NCBI RefSeq assembly: GCF_002803085.1
Contig: NZ_NNBJ01000023.1
Location: 1-64,000 of the forward strand
Length of the DNA: 64,000 nt
Origin: Streptomyces sp. CB01201
GTDB taxonomy: Bacteria; Actinomycetota; Actinomycetes; Streptomycetales; Streptomycetaceae
Direction: 5' to 3'
Position 1 is the first letter of the stretch; each line of letters starts with the position of its first letter. The notes under the pieces were generated by a model. The model saw only the letters and a list, made by a program, of their open reading frames with translations. It made no database searches and was not told the DNA's origin. Below are positions 7,814-17,960 of this stretch, in pieces. The translations under genes were made by a program, and so were the position numbers.

Positions 7814-8683
7814 ATGAACAACAGGGCTGCTCTACAGCAGTTGTTGCAGGGGAAGCGCGCTGAGATAGACCCGTCGGAGCTTGGCATACCCAAGCGGACC
7901 GGTCGGGGTCGGCGGTCTCCCGGGCTGTCACAGGCGCAGGTGGCACAGGCACTCTTCGTGACGGAACGCACCTACGGCCTCCTTGAGCGAGGAGAGATGA
8001 CGGCGCCCAGTCGGGAGTTCCTCGACGCCGTGGCCCGGGTGCTGCGCATGGCGGAGCGCGAGCGCGCCGCGCTCTACATCTATTCGCTGGGTTACGAGCC
8101 GCCCATCCCCATGGACCCCGCGGCGGGAAAGAACGTGGGGCCGGCGTGGCAGAAGGCCGTCAACCAGGTCTCCGGCCAGCCCTGTTACATCAATGACGTC
8201 GCCTGGAACGTCCTGGCGGCCAACCAGGACTTCATCTCGATGTTCCCCCAGGAAGTGGGCCGGCCCCCGCGTCTGCCGGAACGGAACCTGATGCGCTGGA
8301 TGCTGCTCCGTGAGGACGCGCGCGAACATCACTTGGTCGACTGGGAACAGCAATGGGCCGTGCCGGTGGCGGCACAACTGCGCACCGCTGTGGCCTCCTA
8401 TCCCGACAACGAGGACCTCCAGCGGCTCGACCACGAAGTCAACGAAGACCCGGTCGCGGGCCCGATCTACCGCCGCAGCATCGCCTACGTCCATCCCGAC
8501 GGCGACACCCGCACCATGCGCCACGCGGCCTACGTGGTCCCGCCGAACAGCCCCGACACCCGGGACCGGTGCTGCGACCGGCACGCCCCCTCACAGCGAG
8601 GCAACGTCACGATGTGCACCGCGCAGCCGCTCCTGAGCCCGGGCGCGCGGTTCTTCTTCCTGGTGTTCGACGCCAAGCCCTGA
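7814..8683 (+). CDS. XRE-family regulator with MmyB-like ligand-binding domain (paralogue)
   Basis: A 289-residue paralogue of the regulator at 5424-6257. The helix-turn-helix is at about residues 33-75 (SPGLSQAQVAQALFVTERTY), followed by the MmyB-like domain (CYINDVAWNVLAANQDF, NLMRWMLLREDAREHHLVDWE, DPVAGPIYRR). A GGAGGGG ribosome site precedes the ATG at 7814. It carries a Cys-containing insert (RDRCCDRHAPSQRG) before the last strands that the paralogue lacks. The MBL-fold hydrolase follows 90 bp downstream on the same strand, mirroring the XRE-PKS arrangement. Confidence 0.85.
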   Translation: MNNRAALQQLLQGKRAEIDPSELGIPKRTGRGRRSPGLSQAQVAQALFVTERTYGLLERGEMTAPSREFLDAVARVLRMAERERAALYIYSLGYEPPIPMDPAAGKNVGPAWQKAVNQVSGQPCYINDVAWNVLAANQDFISMFPQEVGRPPRLPERNLMRWMLLREDAREHHLVDWEQQWAVPVAAQLRTAVASYPDNEDLQRLDHEVNEDPVAGPIYRRSIAYVHPDGDTRTMRHAAYVVPPNSPDTRDRCCDRHAPSQRGNVTMCTAQPLLSPGARFFFLVFDAKP

Positions 8684-8684
8684 A

Positions 8685-8730
8685 GGCGGGACCCGCCAGG
8701 TGGGTCCCGCCAGGCGGGTCCCGCGAGGCG
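8685..8730. promoter_or_regulatory. Three 14-bp palindromic repeats between XRE and MBL genes
   Basis: Tandem units GCGGGACCCGCCAG (8686), GTGGGTCCCGCCAG (8700) and GCGGGTCCCGCGAG (8714), each nearly self-complementary. They could form alternative terminator stems after the XRE gene or be an operator array for the MBL-fold gene at 8774. The layout resembles the 12-bp iterons at the PKS gene. Confidence 0.6.
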
Positions 8731-8773
8731 GCAACTTTCGCCGGACCGCCCGCCGGGACCACAATGCATTCCC

Positions 8774-9745
8774 ATGACACGTGTTTCTGAACTGCAACAG
8801 ATCGCCCCCGGAACATACGCGTGGCGGCCCGGCCAGGACGGGGGATGGGGGCTCGCCAACTGCGGTCTGATCGCCTCCGAGGGCGAGGCGCTGGTGATCG
8901 ACACGCCTTATACCCCGGCCCTGACCGACGAGTTCCTCGACGCCGCTCGCACGGCGGTCGGCCACACAGCGCTGAACCGGGTCGCCGTCACCCACGCCAA
9001 CGGCGACCACACCTGGGGCCTGCAACAACTTCCCGACGCCGAGATCATCGCCACTCAAGCCGCCCTGGAACACCAGTGCCTTGAGCCGACTCCTCAGCAA
9101 CTCGCCGCGCTGAGCCGTGACAGCGACCCGGAGCAGCCCCTGGGCTGGTACTTCCGCAGGCACTTCGGGCAGTTCGACTTCTCGGGCATACGAGTGGTTC
9201 CTCCGACCACCACCTTCACCGGCCGGCACGACATCGAGGTCGGCGCCATACCCGTCGAGCTGATCGAGGTGGGGCCCGCCCATACCGTCGGTGACCTGAT
9301 CGTTCATCTGCCCGAGCAGCGCGTGGTGTTCGCGGGTGACATCGTCTTCGCCGGCGACCACCCCTGCCACTGGGCCGGCCCCATCGAGCGGGTCTCGGCC
9401 GCCTGCGCACGGATCCTGGCACTCGACCCGGAGTGGATCGTGCCCGGCCACGGACCGCTCATGAACGCCGACGCCCTGCGGACGCACCAGGCATACCTCG
9501 ACGACCTCGTCGGCCAGGCGCAGCTGCTGCACGCCCAGGGGCGGACCGCGGCCGACGCCGTACGCATTCTGCTCAAGGAAGGGCGCTATCCGGGACTGGG
9601 GCTTCCGGAGCGGCTCGCGATCACCTTGGGCACGGAATTCCGGCACTTGAGCCAGGACTCCTCCGCTCCCGACCTGGTCGCACTGGTGGACAAGGCCGCC
9701 CGCGTCGCGTGGGACATCGCGTCGGCCGACGCTCCGACGCAGTAA
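8774..9745 (+). CDS. Metallo-beta-lactamase-fold hydrolase with HxNxDH motif
   Basis: A 323-residue MBL-fold protein. Metal-site motifs are THANGDH (H74, N76, D78, H79), GPAHTVGDLI, FAGDIVFAGDH and VPGHGP. The usual second His of HxHxDH is Asn here, as seen in some MBL subfamilies, so metal binding at one site may be altered. It could be a thioesterase, lactonase or cyclase-type hydrolase. No signal peptide, so cytoplasmic. It is the likely target of the XRE regulator just upstream and ends the PKS-XRE-IclR-XRE-MBL cassette; a role in processing the PKS product is inference only. Confidence 0.82.
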   Translation: MTRVSELQQIAPGTYAWRPGQDGGWGLANCGLIASEGEALVIDTPYTPALTDEFLDAARTAVGHTALNRVAVTHANGDHTWGLQQLPDAEIIATQAALEHQCLEPTPQQLAALSRDSDPEQPLGWYFRRHFGQFDFSGIRVVPPTTTFTGRHDIEVGAIPVELIEVGPAHTVGDLIVHLPEQRVVFAGDIVFAGDHPCHWAGPIERVSAACARILALDPEWIVPGHGPLMNADALRTHQAYLDDLVGQAQLLHAQGRTAADAVRILLKEGRYPGLGLPERLAITLGTEFRHLSQDSSAPDLVALVDKAARVAWDIASADAPTQ

Positions 9746-9803
9746 GCCCCGTATGGCATGAGGCACCACACGCCTTACGGGCGCGCCCAAGGGGACTCAC
9801 TCT

Positions 9804-9834
9804 TGCCGCCGTTCCAGTGAGCGGAACGGCGGCA
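9804..9834. terminator. Hairpin after the MBL gene (palindromic end of copy C)
   Basis: TGCCGCCGTTCC (9804-9815) and GGAACGGCGGCA (9823-9834) form a perfect 12-bp stem with a 7-base loop, 59 bases after the MBL stop codon. Its GTTCC-N7-GGAAC core is the shared closing palindrome of the repeat element. Confidence 0.8.
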
Positions 9835-10062
9835 GGACCCCCGTTCCAATCATTGAAATATGAACTTGCTTCACCCGGGAGCGTATTGACCTGCGAGGCG
9901 CAGCGCGGTGAAGTCGCCCAGACGGGCGGTGCCGTGCAGCTTCGGGGGACGCCGCCCAGGCACCGAGGGCTCTCCCACGCCCGATGACGTGCGCGGTCGA
10001 GCAGTATGCGATGCGTGCTGGGCTCGATTCCGGATGCCGTCGCCAGCCCCCTGGCGGCGGCA
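9804..10062 (-). repeat. Intergenic repeat element, copy C (inverted)
   Basis: Read on the minus strand it matches copy B in GCCGCCGCCAGG, GGCATCCGGAATCGAG, CTGCTCGACCG-GCACG, GACTTCAC (9908-9915), AGTTCATATTTCA (9854-9866) and the closing palindrome. It matches copy A in GCGTGGGAG-N-GCCCTCGGTGCC (9959-9980). The distance from ACTTCAC to the palindrome centre is again 89 bases. With copy B it forms inverted ends around 4.3-9.8 kb, both palindromes facing inward. Confidence 0.7.
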
Positions 10063-10396
10063 CGCCGAAGGCCTTCGCCGGACCGGCTTGGTGAGCGCCG
10101 CGCTGAGCCAGGTCGGACTGGCCCTCACCTACCTCGGCCTGCCCCGGACGCGCGCGGGTCCCTGCTCCGGACGCGCGCGCAGGTCAGGGACGTCCCGTCG
10201 GAAGGCGCCGTGGCGTCTGACGGCCGCCCTCGGAGACCGCGCGCGGCGTGGCGATGATTTTCGGAGGCGTCCGGGGTCTATGTGTAAGACGTTGTGTGAG
10301 ACGTCCGGCGGAACGCGCCACGCCTCAGGCGCTCTGCCGCCCGTACTTCACGCGCCCGCGTTCAGGCCGCCGACCAAACGATCCGAGGAGTACGCC
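10063..10396. other. Intergenic region upstream of the RibD/DHFR-like gene
   Basis: No recognisable gene in about 330 bases. Direct repeats of GGACGCGCGCG near 10146-10181 are the only notable structure. Open frames running in from here are N-terminal extensions of the next gene without family support. Confidence 0.4.
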
Positions 10397-10972
10397 ATGG
10401 CCGCCACCTACACCTTCGACGTGTTCTCCAGTCTTGACGGCTTCGGCGCGGCCAGCGCCGACTGGAGCGGATACTGGGGCAAACAGGGACCCGAGTTGCT
10501 GGACCGCCGCGCCGAGTTGTACGGAACCGAGCGGCGGATGGTCTTCGGCGCCAACACCTACCGGGCCTTCGCGGAGATGCTGGCCGCGGGCGACGAACAG
10601 CGCGAAGTGCGTGATGAGTGGGTCACCCGAATGCGGAACATGCCGACGACCGTGGTGTCGACCACGCTACGGGCGCCTCTCGACTGGCCGGACGCCACCG
10701 TCGTGAGCGGGGACGCCGTCGATGTGGTGGCCCGGCTCAAGGAGGAATCCGAAGTGCCGTTGCGTTCGCACGGGAGCCTGTCCATGAACCGGGCGTTGAT
10801 GGCCGCCGGCCTGGTCGACTTCGTGCAGGTGACGCTCTTCCCCGTCATCACCGGTCGGACCGGTCTGGACGCGATCTTCCAAGGCGCGGCCGACTTCGAC
10901 CTGGAGCTGGTGGAGAACAGGACGCTCGATGGTCACATCCAGGAGCTGATCTACCGACCCACGCTCCACTGA
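10397..10972 (+). CDS. RibD C-terminal/dihydrofolate reductase-like protein
   Basis: A 191-residue protein of the RibD_C/DHFR-like fold: TFDVFSSLDGFGAA at the N-terminus (first strand and loop), RMVFGANTYRAFAEM, PTTVVSTTLRAPLDW, LRSHGSLSMNRALMAAGLVDFVQVTLFPVITG and a C-terminal strand. Such YyaP/YwjB-like proteins probably reduce a pterin- or pyrimidine-like substrate with NADPH, but their substrates are unknown. The start at 10397 has GAGGAG eight bases upstream. It appears monocistronic. Confidence 0.85.
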   Translation: MAATYTFDVFSSLDGFGAASADWSGYWGKQGPELLDRRAELYGTERRMVFGANTYRAFAEMLAAGDEQREVRDEWVTRMRNMPTTVVSTTLRAPLDWPDATVVSGDAVDVVARLKEESEVPLRSHGSLSMNRALMAAGLVDFVQVTLFPVITGRTGLDAIFQGAADFDLELVENRTLDGHIQELIYRPTLH

Positions 10973-11073
10973 TCTGCCACGTCAGCCACGCCTGCCACAG
11001 CTGCTACAGCCGTCCCATCCGGTTTATCTGGTCCAGCTGCCCGGCACGTCCAGCGGGGTGCCGCAGTCGCCGT

Positions 11074-11811
11074 TCAGCGACGGTCGGCGCCGAAGGCTTC
11101 GCTCTCGCGCAGTACCACCAGCGCGAACGCGAGGCGCTTGTCCAGCCGGCTGTCCCGCTCGACGAAGTACCACCTTGGGAATTGGCCGGTCCGCGGAAGG
11201 GTCAGCACCGCTTCCCCGAGCTGCCCTTCTGAGTCGTCCGTCTCCACTGCCCACACGGCCGGCTTGGGCGCGGCACCGCTGTCGGAGCCCCCGTCGTCCC
11301 CGAACGACACCAGGGAGTCCAGAAGGCTCTCCGCGGCGTGGCCCACGCCCCGTCCCATGGCGGCCCGTACGCCATCCCTCGCCCAGTTGTGGCGGGCCAC
11401 TACGGCCGGGTGCCCCACCGGGTCCAGCCACAGGCCCTGGTGGGTGAGACGCCTGCTGAGCGGCGTACGGCGCACCGAGCCGAGCTCCTGCCCGTGGGGG
11501 TCCCTCACTCGGTAGCGATCGGAGCCGTCCGGAAGCGCACTGCACAGGAGATGCCGGCCGCCCTCGTCCTCGAAGAGACGGAAGCCCGCCTTGGAGAGGG
11601 ACGCGTCGCCCGCGGCGGGGACGATGTAGAGGCCGGGCACCAAGTATTGGTCGCCCCCGCGGGCCCTGGGGAACCGGATCGCATGCGGGCCGGTTCCCCG
11701 CTTCGACTTGCGGAATGTGTACCGCATGGCCCGGCCCACGGTGAACTGAGTCATCTCTGACCAGTGCATCGGCTCGAAGGGCTCGACCGCCTTGTCTCTT
11801 CCGAACGCCAT
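11074..11811 (-). CDS. Conserved-looking hypothetical protein
   Basis: A 245-residue soluble protein I do not recognise. It opens MAFGRDKAVEPFEPMHWSEM and contains a long beta-rich middle (YTFRKSKRGTGPHAIRFP, QYLVPGLYIVPA, RHLLCSALPDGSDRYRVRD) and a C-terminal segment FPRWYFVERDSRLDKRLAFALVVLRESEAFG, a pattern reminiscent of LURP/scramblase-like barrel proteins, though this is only an impression. The start at 11811 has GGAG nearby and drops a low-complexity N-terminal extension. It is divergent from the methyltransferase at 11966. Confidence 0.65.
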   Translation of the reverse strand: MAFGRDKAVEPFEPMHWSEMTQFTVGRAMRYTFRKSKRGTGPHAIRFPRARGGDQYLVPGLYIVPAAGDASLSKAGFRLFEDEGGRHLLCSALPDGSDRYRVRDPHGQELGSVRRTPLSRRLTHQGLWLDPVGHPAVVARHNWARDGVRAAMGRGVGHAAESLLDSLVSFGDDGGSDSGAAPKPAVWAVETDDSEGQLGEAVLTLPRTGQFPRWYFVERDSRLDKRLAFALVVLRESEAFGADRR

Positions 11812-11965
11812 CCGCTCCACTCCCCGTTCCCCCGGCTCCCCCGCCGGAGGTACCAGCGTACGAGGGTGGCCGGCGGCCGCGGCGGCCACCCTCAGCGACC
11901 CCCGCGGGCCCGTTGCCGCGCGGCCAGGCTTCGGGCCGTCGGGCAGCGCTCGCTAGTCTCTGCGA

Positions 11966-12589
11966 ATGGTCGATCCGAAGCCCCTTGTCAGTACGGCCGG
12001 CTATGGCGAAGCCGCCGACGTGCTCGTCGAGCAGTACGAGAGCGTCACCTTCGGCGACGTCCACCGCGACGTACTGCACCTGTTCCCCTCGCGGCCCGGC
12101 ACGATCCTGGACATCGGCGCGGGCAGTGGCCGCGATGCCGCGGCGCTGGCCGGTCAGGGACACGTGGTCGTCGCTGCCGAGCCCACCGATGAGCTTCGCA
12201 GGCTGGGGCAGCGGATCCATGCCGATCGGGACATCGAGTGGGTCGACGACTCACTGCCGGAGATGAGGGTTCTGCGTGGTCGCGGCGCGCGCTTCGACCT
12301 GATTCTTCTGACGGCCGTGTGGATGCATCTCGATGCACAGCAGCGGTCGTTGGCGATGGGGGCGGTCGCGCAGATGCTCCTCCCGCAGGGGCGCGTGGTC
12401 CTCTCCCTTCGGCACGGCCCCGTCCCGGCCGGGCGGCGGATGTTCGACGTTTCGGCGGACGAGACGGTCGAGCTGGCTCGTGGCCAGGGCCTGCACGTCG
12501 TGCACCTCAGCGAGCGTGCGGACCCGCACGGTCGCCAAGGTGTGCACTGGAGCTATGTGGGCCTGGAGCGGGACACCGCTGTCGACTGA
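11966..12589 (+). CDS. Class I SAM-dependent methyltransferase
   Basis: A 207-residue Rossmann methyltransferase: motif I is TILDIGAGSGRDAAALAGQGH, motif II ends in the acidic VVAAEPTDELR, and motif IV is FDLILLTAVWMHLDAQQR, followed by the strand GRVVLSLRHGP. Length fits small-molecule methyltransferases of the Methyltransf_11/25 type. Substrate unknown; no partner gene suggests one. Confidence 0.82.
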   Translation: MVDPKPLVSTAGYGEAADVLVEQYESVTFGDVHRDVLHLFPSRPGTILDIGAGSGRDAAALAGQGHVVVAAEPTDELRRLGQRIHADRDIEWVDDSLPEMRVLRGRGARFDLILLTAVWMHLDAQQRSLAMGAVAQMLLPQGRVVLSLRHGPVPAGRRMFDVSADETVELARGQGLHVVHLSERADPHGRQGVHWSYVGLERDTAVD

Positions 12590-12889
12590 CGAGATCCCGC
12601 GACGATGCGTCCGTACCCCCAGGCCGATGACGTGCGCTCGTGCCGATACGGTGACTCGGCTCAACTCCCCTCATGCGGAGGCCAGTTCGGCCATGGTGGA
12701 CCCACTCGCTTAACCCTCCCGCGTGAGCGGCGACCACATCTGTCCGCCACCACCACGACTGCGTCCGCGGTCGCGTCTCCGACTGGGGGACGTCCACGCT
12801 TGCCGCGCGCAGCTTCGCCTCGATCAGCGCGTACCGGGTGGCTGCTTCCGCACTCGGCGGCCGCAGTGCCACTTGCACGCCGCCAGCGG
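12590..12889. other. Intergenic stretch between methyltransferase and cupin genes
   Basis: Three hundred bases without a convincing gene. A minus-strand frame contains AATRYALIEAKLRAASVD, which looks more protein-like than its surroundings and could be a gene remnant, but it runs out of frame without a domain I can name. Confidence 0.35.
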
Positions 12890-13240
12890 TCAGGGCGCGT
12901 CCGGGGTGAAGAGGTCGAGGGATGCACCTTCGAGTGCCAGGGCGGTGAGGCCGGTCGAGGTGCCCGAGGCGTGTTCCTCGCCGGGTTCCCAGCGGACACC
13001 GTCGCCGGCTGAGACGCGGATCCGGCGCCCGTCCGGGCCGGCTACCCAGCCTTCGCCCGCGATGACCAGGAAGAGCTGGGTCACCGGTGCGGGGTGGCTG
13101 CCGATGGTGCCGGTGGGCTCGATGGCCAGGCAGGTGACATGCACGGACCCCGTGCCGGCGGCGATGGGGGACGCGGTGGCGCTCACACTGCCGAAGCGCT
13201 CGATGGCCTTTTCCGCACGGTCGAAGCGGAAGATTTCCAA
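12890..13240 (-). CDS. Small cupin-domain protein
   Basis: A 116-residue single-domain cupin. Motif 1 is reduced (IGSHPAPVTQLFLVIAGEGWV) and motif 2 is RIRVSAGDGVRWEPGEEHASG. The His in SHPAP and the Glu and His in GEEHASG may bind metal. Family members range from sensors to isomerases, so function is open. It is convergent with the methyltransferase gene across a 300-bp gap and divergent from the anti-sigma-like kinase. Confidence 0.78.
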   Translation of the reverse strand: MEIFRFDRAEKAIERFGSVSATASPIAAGTGSVHVTCLAIEPTGTIGSHPAPVTQLFLVIAGEGWVAGPDGRRIRVSAGDGVRWEPGEEHASGTSTGLTALALEGASLDLFTPDAP

Positions 13241-13480
13241 GAAGGGCTCCTCACAGGATCCAAAAGAGGCCTAGATCGTACGGGCAGGCATCCGGCCTGC
13301 CGCATCGGCCGATAGGTGGAGATGCGATGCCGCTTCCGGAAGCCGATGGACCCCGGGAATCGGGACCTCTGCCGCGCCTGCCGGGGGAGTGCGGCGGGGA
13401 GGCTGATAGGTGACGGCAGAACCGTGCCGCTCGCATTCCGTCGCCCCTCGCAGGGGGCCCGCGTCCCGAGGGAGAGCACC

Positions 13481-13867
13481 ATGCATCAGCGCGTCTGCAC
13501 CACGGCCGAGGCACCGGAGACTGCTCGGGCCCGTGCGCAGGTCGTCGACGCCATCCGGCAGACGGCCCCCGCCACCTCCGAGGACCGGGTCAACGACGCG
13601 CTCCTCGTCGTGACCGAGCTGATCACGAATGCGGTGCGGCACGGTGAAGGGCTGTCGGCCTGCAAGCAGGAAGTGCAGAACGGACGCCTGTTTCTCCATG
13701 TCGCAGACCACAGCGACCGGCTGCCCGTGATTCCCAGCCGACCCGACTGCCAGCCGTCGGAAGGCGGCTATGGCTGGTCCATCGTGCAGACCCTCGCCGA
13801 CCGGGTCTCTCTGAGGTCCCTGCCCTCCGGCGGCAAGGAGATCTGCGCCGTTCTGAGCCTTGCCTGA
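13481..13867 (+). CDS. RsbW-like anti-sigma/ATP-binding regulatory protein
   Basis: A 128-residue HATPase_c_2 domain. The N-box is DALLVVTELITNAVRHGEG, with the Asn that coordinates Mg-ATP. The G1-type region is reduced (HVADHSDRLPVIPS) and a G2-like GGYGWSIVQTLADRV follows. Streptomyces has dozens of such proteins; some phosphorylate STAS anti-anti-sigma factors or bind sigma factors. The ATG at 13481 follows GAGGGAGAGCACC. No STAS or sigma gene is adjacent, so its partner must be elsewhere. Confidence 0.82.
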   Translation: MHQRVCTTAEAPETARARAQVVDAIRQTAPATSEDRVNDALLVVTELITNAVRHGEGLSACKQEVQNGRLFLHVADHSDRLPVIPSRPDCQPSEGGYGWSIVQTLADRVSLRSLPSGGKEICAVLSLA

Positions 13868-13909
13868 ACGGCGCAGGCGCACGGGTCCACCTCCGGGGTG
13901 CCATCGCTA

Positions 13910-13944
<35 letters not shown>

Positions 13945-14071
13945 AGTCGTCCGACGTCAGGTCGAGCGGGGGCGGCAGGCGGCCGACGTTCGGGCGAAGG
14001 GGGAGAAGTAACCGATCGACGTGCGGTCGCGTCGGATTCCATGGTCGGGGCTGTCGTGCTTTGATGCGCGG

Positions 14072-16189
<2,118 letters not shown>

Positions 16190-16317
16190 AGTGCGGGGGA
16201 GGCCCTCTGGGCGGGCGGCGGTTGTGTAGCGCTGTTCTCCCGGATCTTGCGGTCCACCGCAGCCCGAACCGTCAAAGGCTCGACGGATGGACGCGATCGC
16301 ACAGGCAACGTCCGCTG

Positions 16318-16352
16318 TTACCCCTGGCGGAGTGAAGCGGGGTAAAGCGGGG
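16318..16352. repeat. Short direct repeat AAGCGGGGT
   Basis: AAGCGGGGT occurs at 16336 and again 11 bases later, with flanking similarity. It lies just upstream of the hydrolase pseudogene, in the 193-bp gap after glgX. Confidence 0.5.
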
Positions 16353-16382
16353 TGAACTGGACCGCAGAGGACGGGTGTTGAG

Positions 16383-17208
16383 GTGGTCGAGGCAGGTTCC
16401 GGCGGTCCGGCCGTTGTCCTGGACGCGGCCAGTGGTACACCCGCTCTGACCTGGACGCCGATCCTGCCGGTACTCGCCCGGCACACCCGGGTCATCGCCT
16501 ACGACCGAGCCGGGCTCGGCGTGAGCGACCCTGCGGCACCGCTGACGATCGACTCCCGGATCGACGACCTGGCAGCGCTGGTGTCCCCGAGGGAGACGGG
16601 CCATGCGTGGTGGTCGGCCACAGTTGGGGTGGCATGCCGGCCCAACTCGTCGCCTGGAGGCACCCGAACCTGATAGCCGGCCTGGTCCTGGTCGACCCCG
16701 CGCACGAGGACTTCCAGCCCTGGACGATCCGCGCAGCCGAGTCAGCACTCGCCCTGCCGTCCGCCCTGAGGAGAGCCGTCGGATCGGCTGATCGCCCGCG
16801 TCGGGCGCAGGCGGTGCGCGAAGCGGACCGGAGGAGCGACGGCCCGCATGCTCGGAGCCTGCTCGTCGAGGCAGAACTGGCCTGCGCCGCGCAGGCGCAC
16901 CAAAGGCGCACCAGCGCGGCGGAGAGCCGGCGGCTCCGCAGCCGCGCCGCGGCTGTCCGGCGACTCCGTACGCGCTCGCAACTGCCCGACGTGCCCGTGC
17001 GCGTCCTGAGCGCGAGCCAGGGTCTGCCGAAGGGCATGCGCGCGCGAGGACCTCGTTGCAGGCCGGGATCGCGGCCACGGCGGTCCGTGGCGAACACATG
17101 GTGGTGCCCCAGGCCGGCCACTACATCCACGAAAGCCGCCCTGAAGCCGTCACGGCGGCGGTGCGTACCGTCGTCGATCTGGCACGGAGGAGCGGGCTCC
17201 CGCGTTGA
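16383..17208 (+). pseudogene. Alpha/beta-hydrolase, two frameshifts and short 5' end
   Basis: Three consecutive segments in different frames together read like one alpha/beta-hydrolase. The first gives VEAGSGGPAVVLDAASGTP and VIAYDRAGLGVSDP. After a shift near 16600 the second gives VVVGHSWGGMPAQLVAWRHP, with the nucleophile elbow GHSWGG, and LVLVDPAHEDF. After a shift near 17040 the third gives GEHMVVPQAGHYIHESRPEA with the catalytic His, ending at a TGA at 17206. The N-terminus also lacks the usual first strands. The middle segment is unusually Arg-rich (codons about 60-130 of segment two), so coding may have decayed further. Sequencing error at both sites is the alternative. Confidence 0.75.
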
Positions 17209-17291
17209 GGGCGAACTCCCCGCCCTGCACGACCTGTTCGGGGAATTCTCGATGCCGTTCGTGCCGGGCCGACCGGGCTCACCGTCCCCGT

Positions 17292-17960
17292 TCAGGTTGC
17301 GGACCTGTCTCGGCGCGGTGCATCCGCGGAAGCACTCCTTCTGCGCAGGAAGCCTGTCCTGAGTGCGAGGCCCCTCAGTCGCCAGGGAGTCGCGGCGATC
17401 GTAGTGATACCGGTCAGCAGCGCGAGGGCGGCCAGGGTCCAACTAAAGGCATCGACGGGTGAAGTGGCCGTCCAGTCCCACCAGTTGAGGGGGTACCAGA
17501 CCAGGAGGAGTGCGGAGGCCAGTGGGACGGCCCAGCTGAGCCGTTGTCCCAGCAGCCGGACGGAGAGCAGGGCCAGGCCGAGCCAGATGAGGACCGAGCG
17601 TACGAAGACGGCGCCGGCCTCCGGCCCTACGGCCAGCGCCTCCGTAGTGAAGGAGAGCGCGCAGACCACCAGGGCCAGTGCGGTTCGGTACACGGCGCGC
17701 ATCCGGTGCATGGCGACTGCTCCCATCGCATCGTGCGCCGACATCGCTCCGTCGAGCGCGGCCGTGAGGAAGACGGCCGAAAGGAGCGGGAGTTGCTGAC
17801 GGTAGGGCACCCCCGTGGTAATGCCTCCGCTGCCGATGGAGGGCAGGGCGATGTGCGTTCCGCCGAAGAGCGCCGACACCAGGGCGACCACTGCCGTTGC
17901 GGCGAGAACTTCCCCGCCCCGGTGGACTCGGGCGTAGCGGAGCAGATCAGCGAGGTTCAC
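17292..17960 (-). CDS. Membrane protein, third gene of an ABC transporter operon
   Basis: A 222-residue protein with about five to six hydrophobic segments (for example AATAVVALVSALFGG, TALALVVCALSFTTEAL, SVLIWLGLALLSVRLLG). I do not recognise a named domain. The GTG at 17960 overlaps the end of the permease gene by 14 bases, which suggests translational coupling; the longer open frame upstream is a shadow of the permease. It is probably a second membrane component of the same transporter. Confidence 0.72.
   Translation of the reverse strand: MNLADLLRYARVHRGGEVLAATAVVALVSALFGGTHIALPSIGSGGITTGVPYRQQLPLLSAVFLTAALDGAMSAHDAMGAVAMHRMRAVYRTALALVVCALSFTTEALAVGPEAGAVFVRSVLIWLGLALLSVRLLGQRLSWAVPLASALLLVWYPLNWWDWTATSPVDAFSWTLAALALLTGITTIAATPWRLRGLALRTGFLRRRSASADAPRRDRSAT

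Noticed and set aside
10331..10350. CCCGTACTTCACGCG, resembling the ACTTCAY block of the repeat element
   Set aside because: The other blocks and the palindrome 89 bases away are missing, so it is probably chance or a very old remnant.
12619..12640. GCCGATGACGTGCGC, resembling part of repeat copy C
   Set aside because: A single 14-15-base match without the other ordered blocks.
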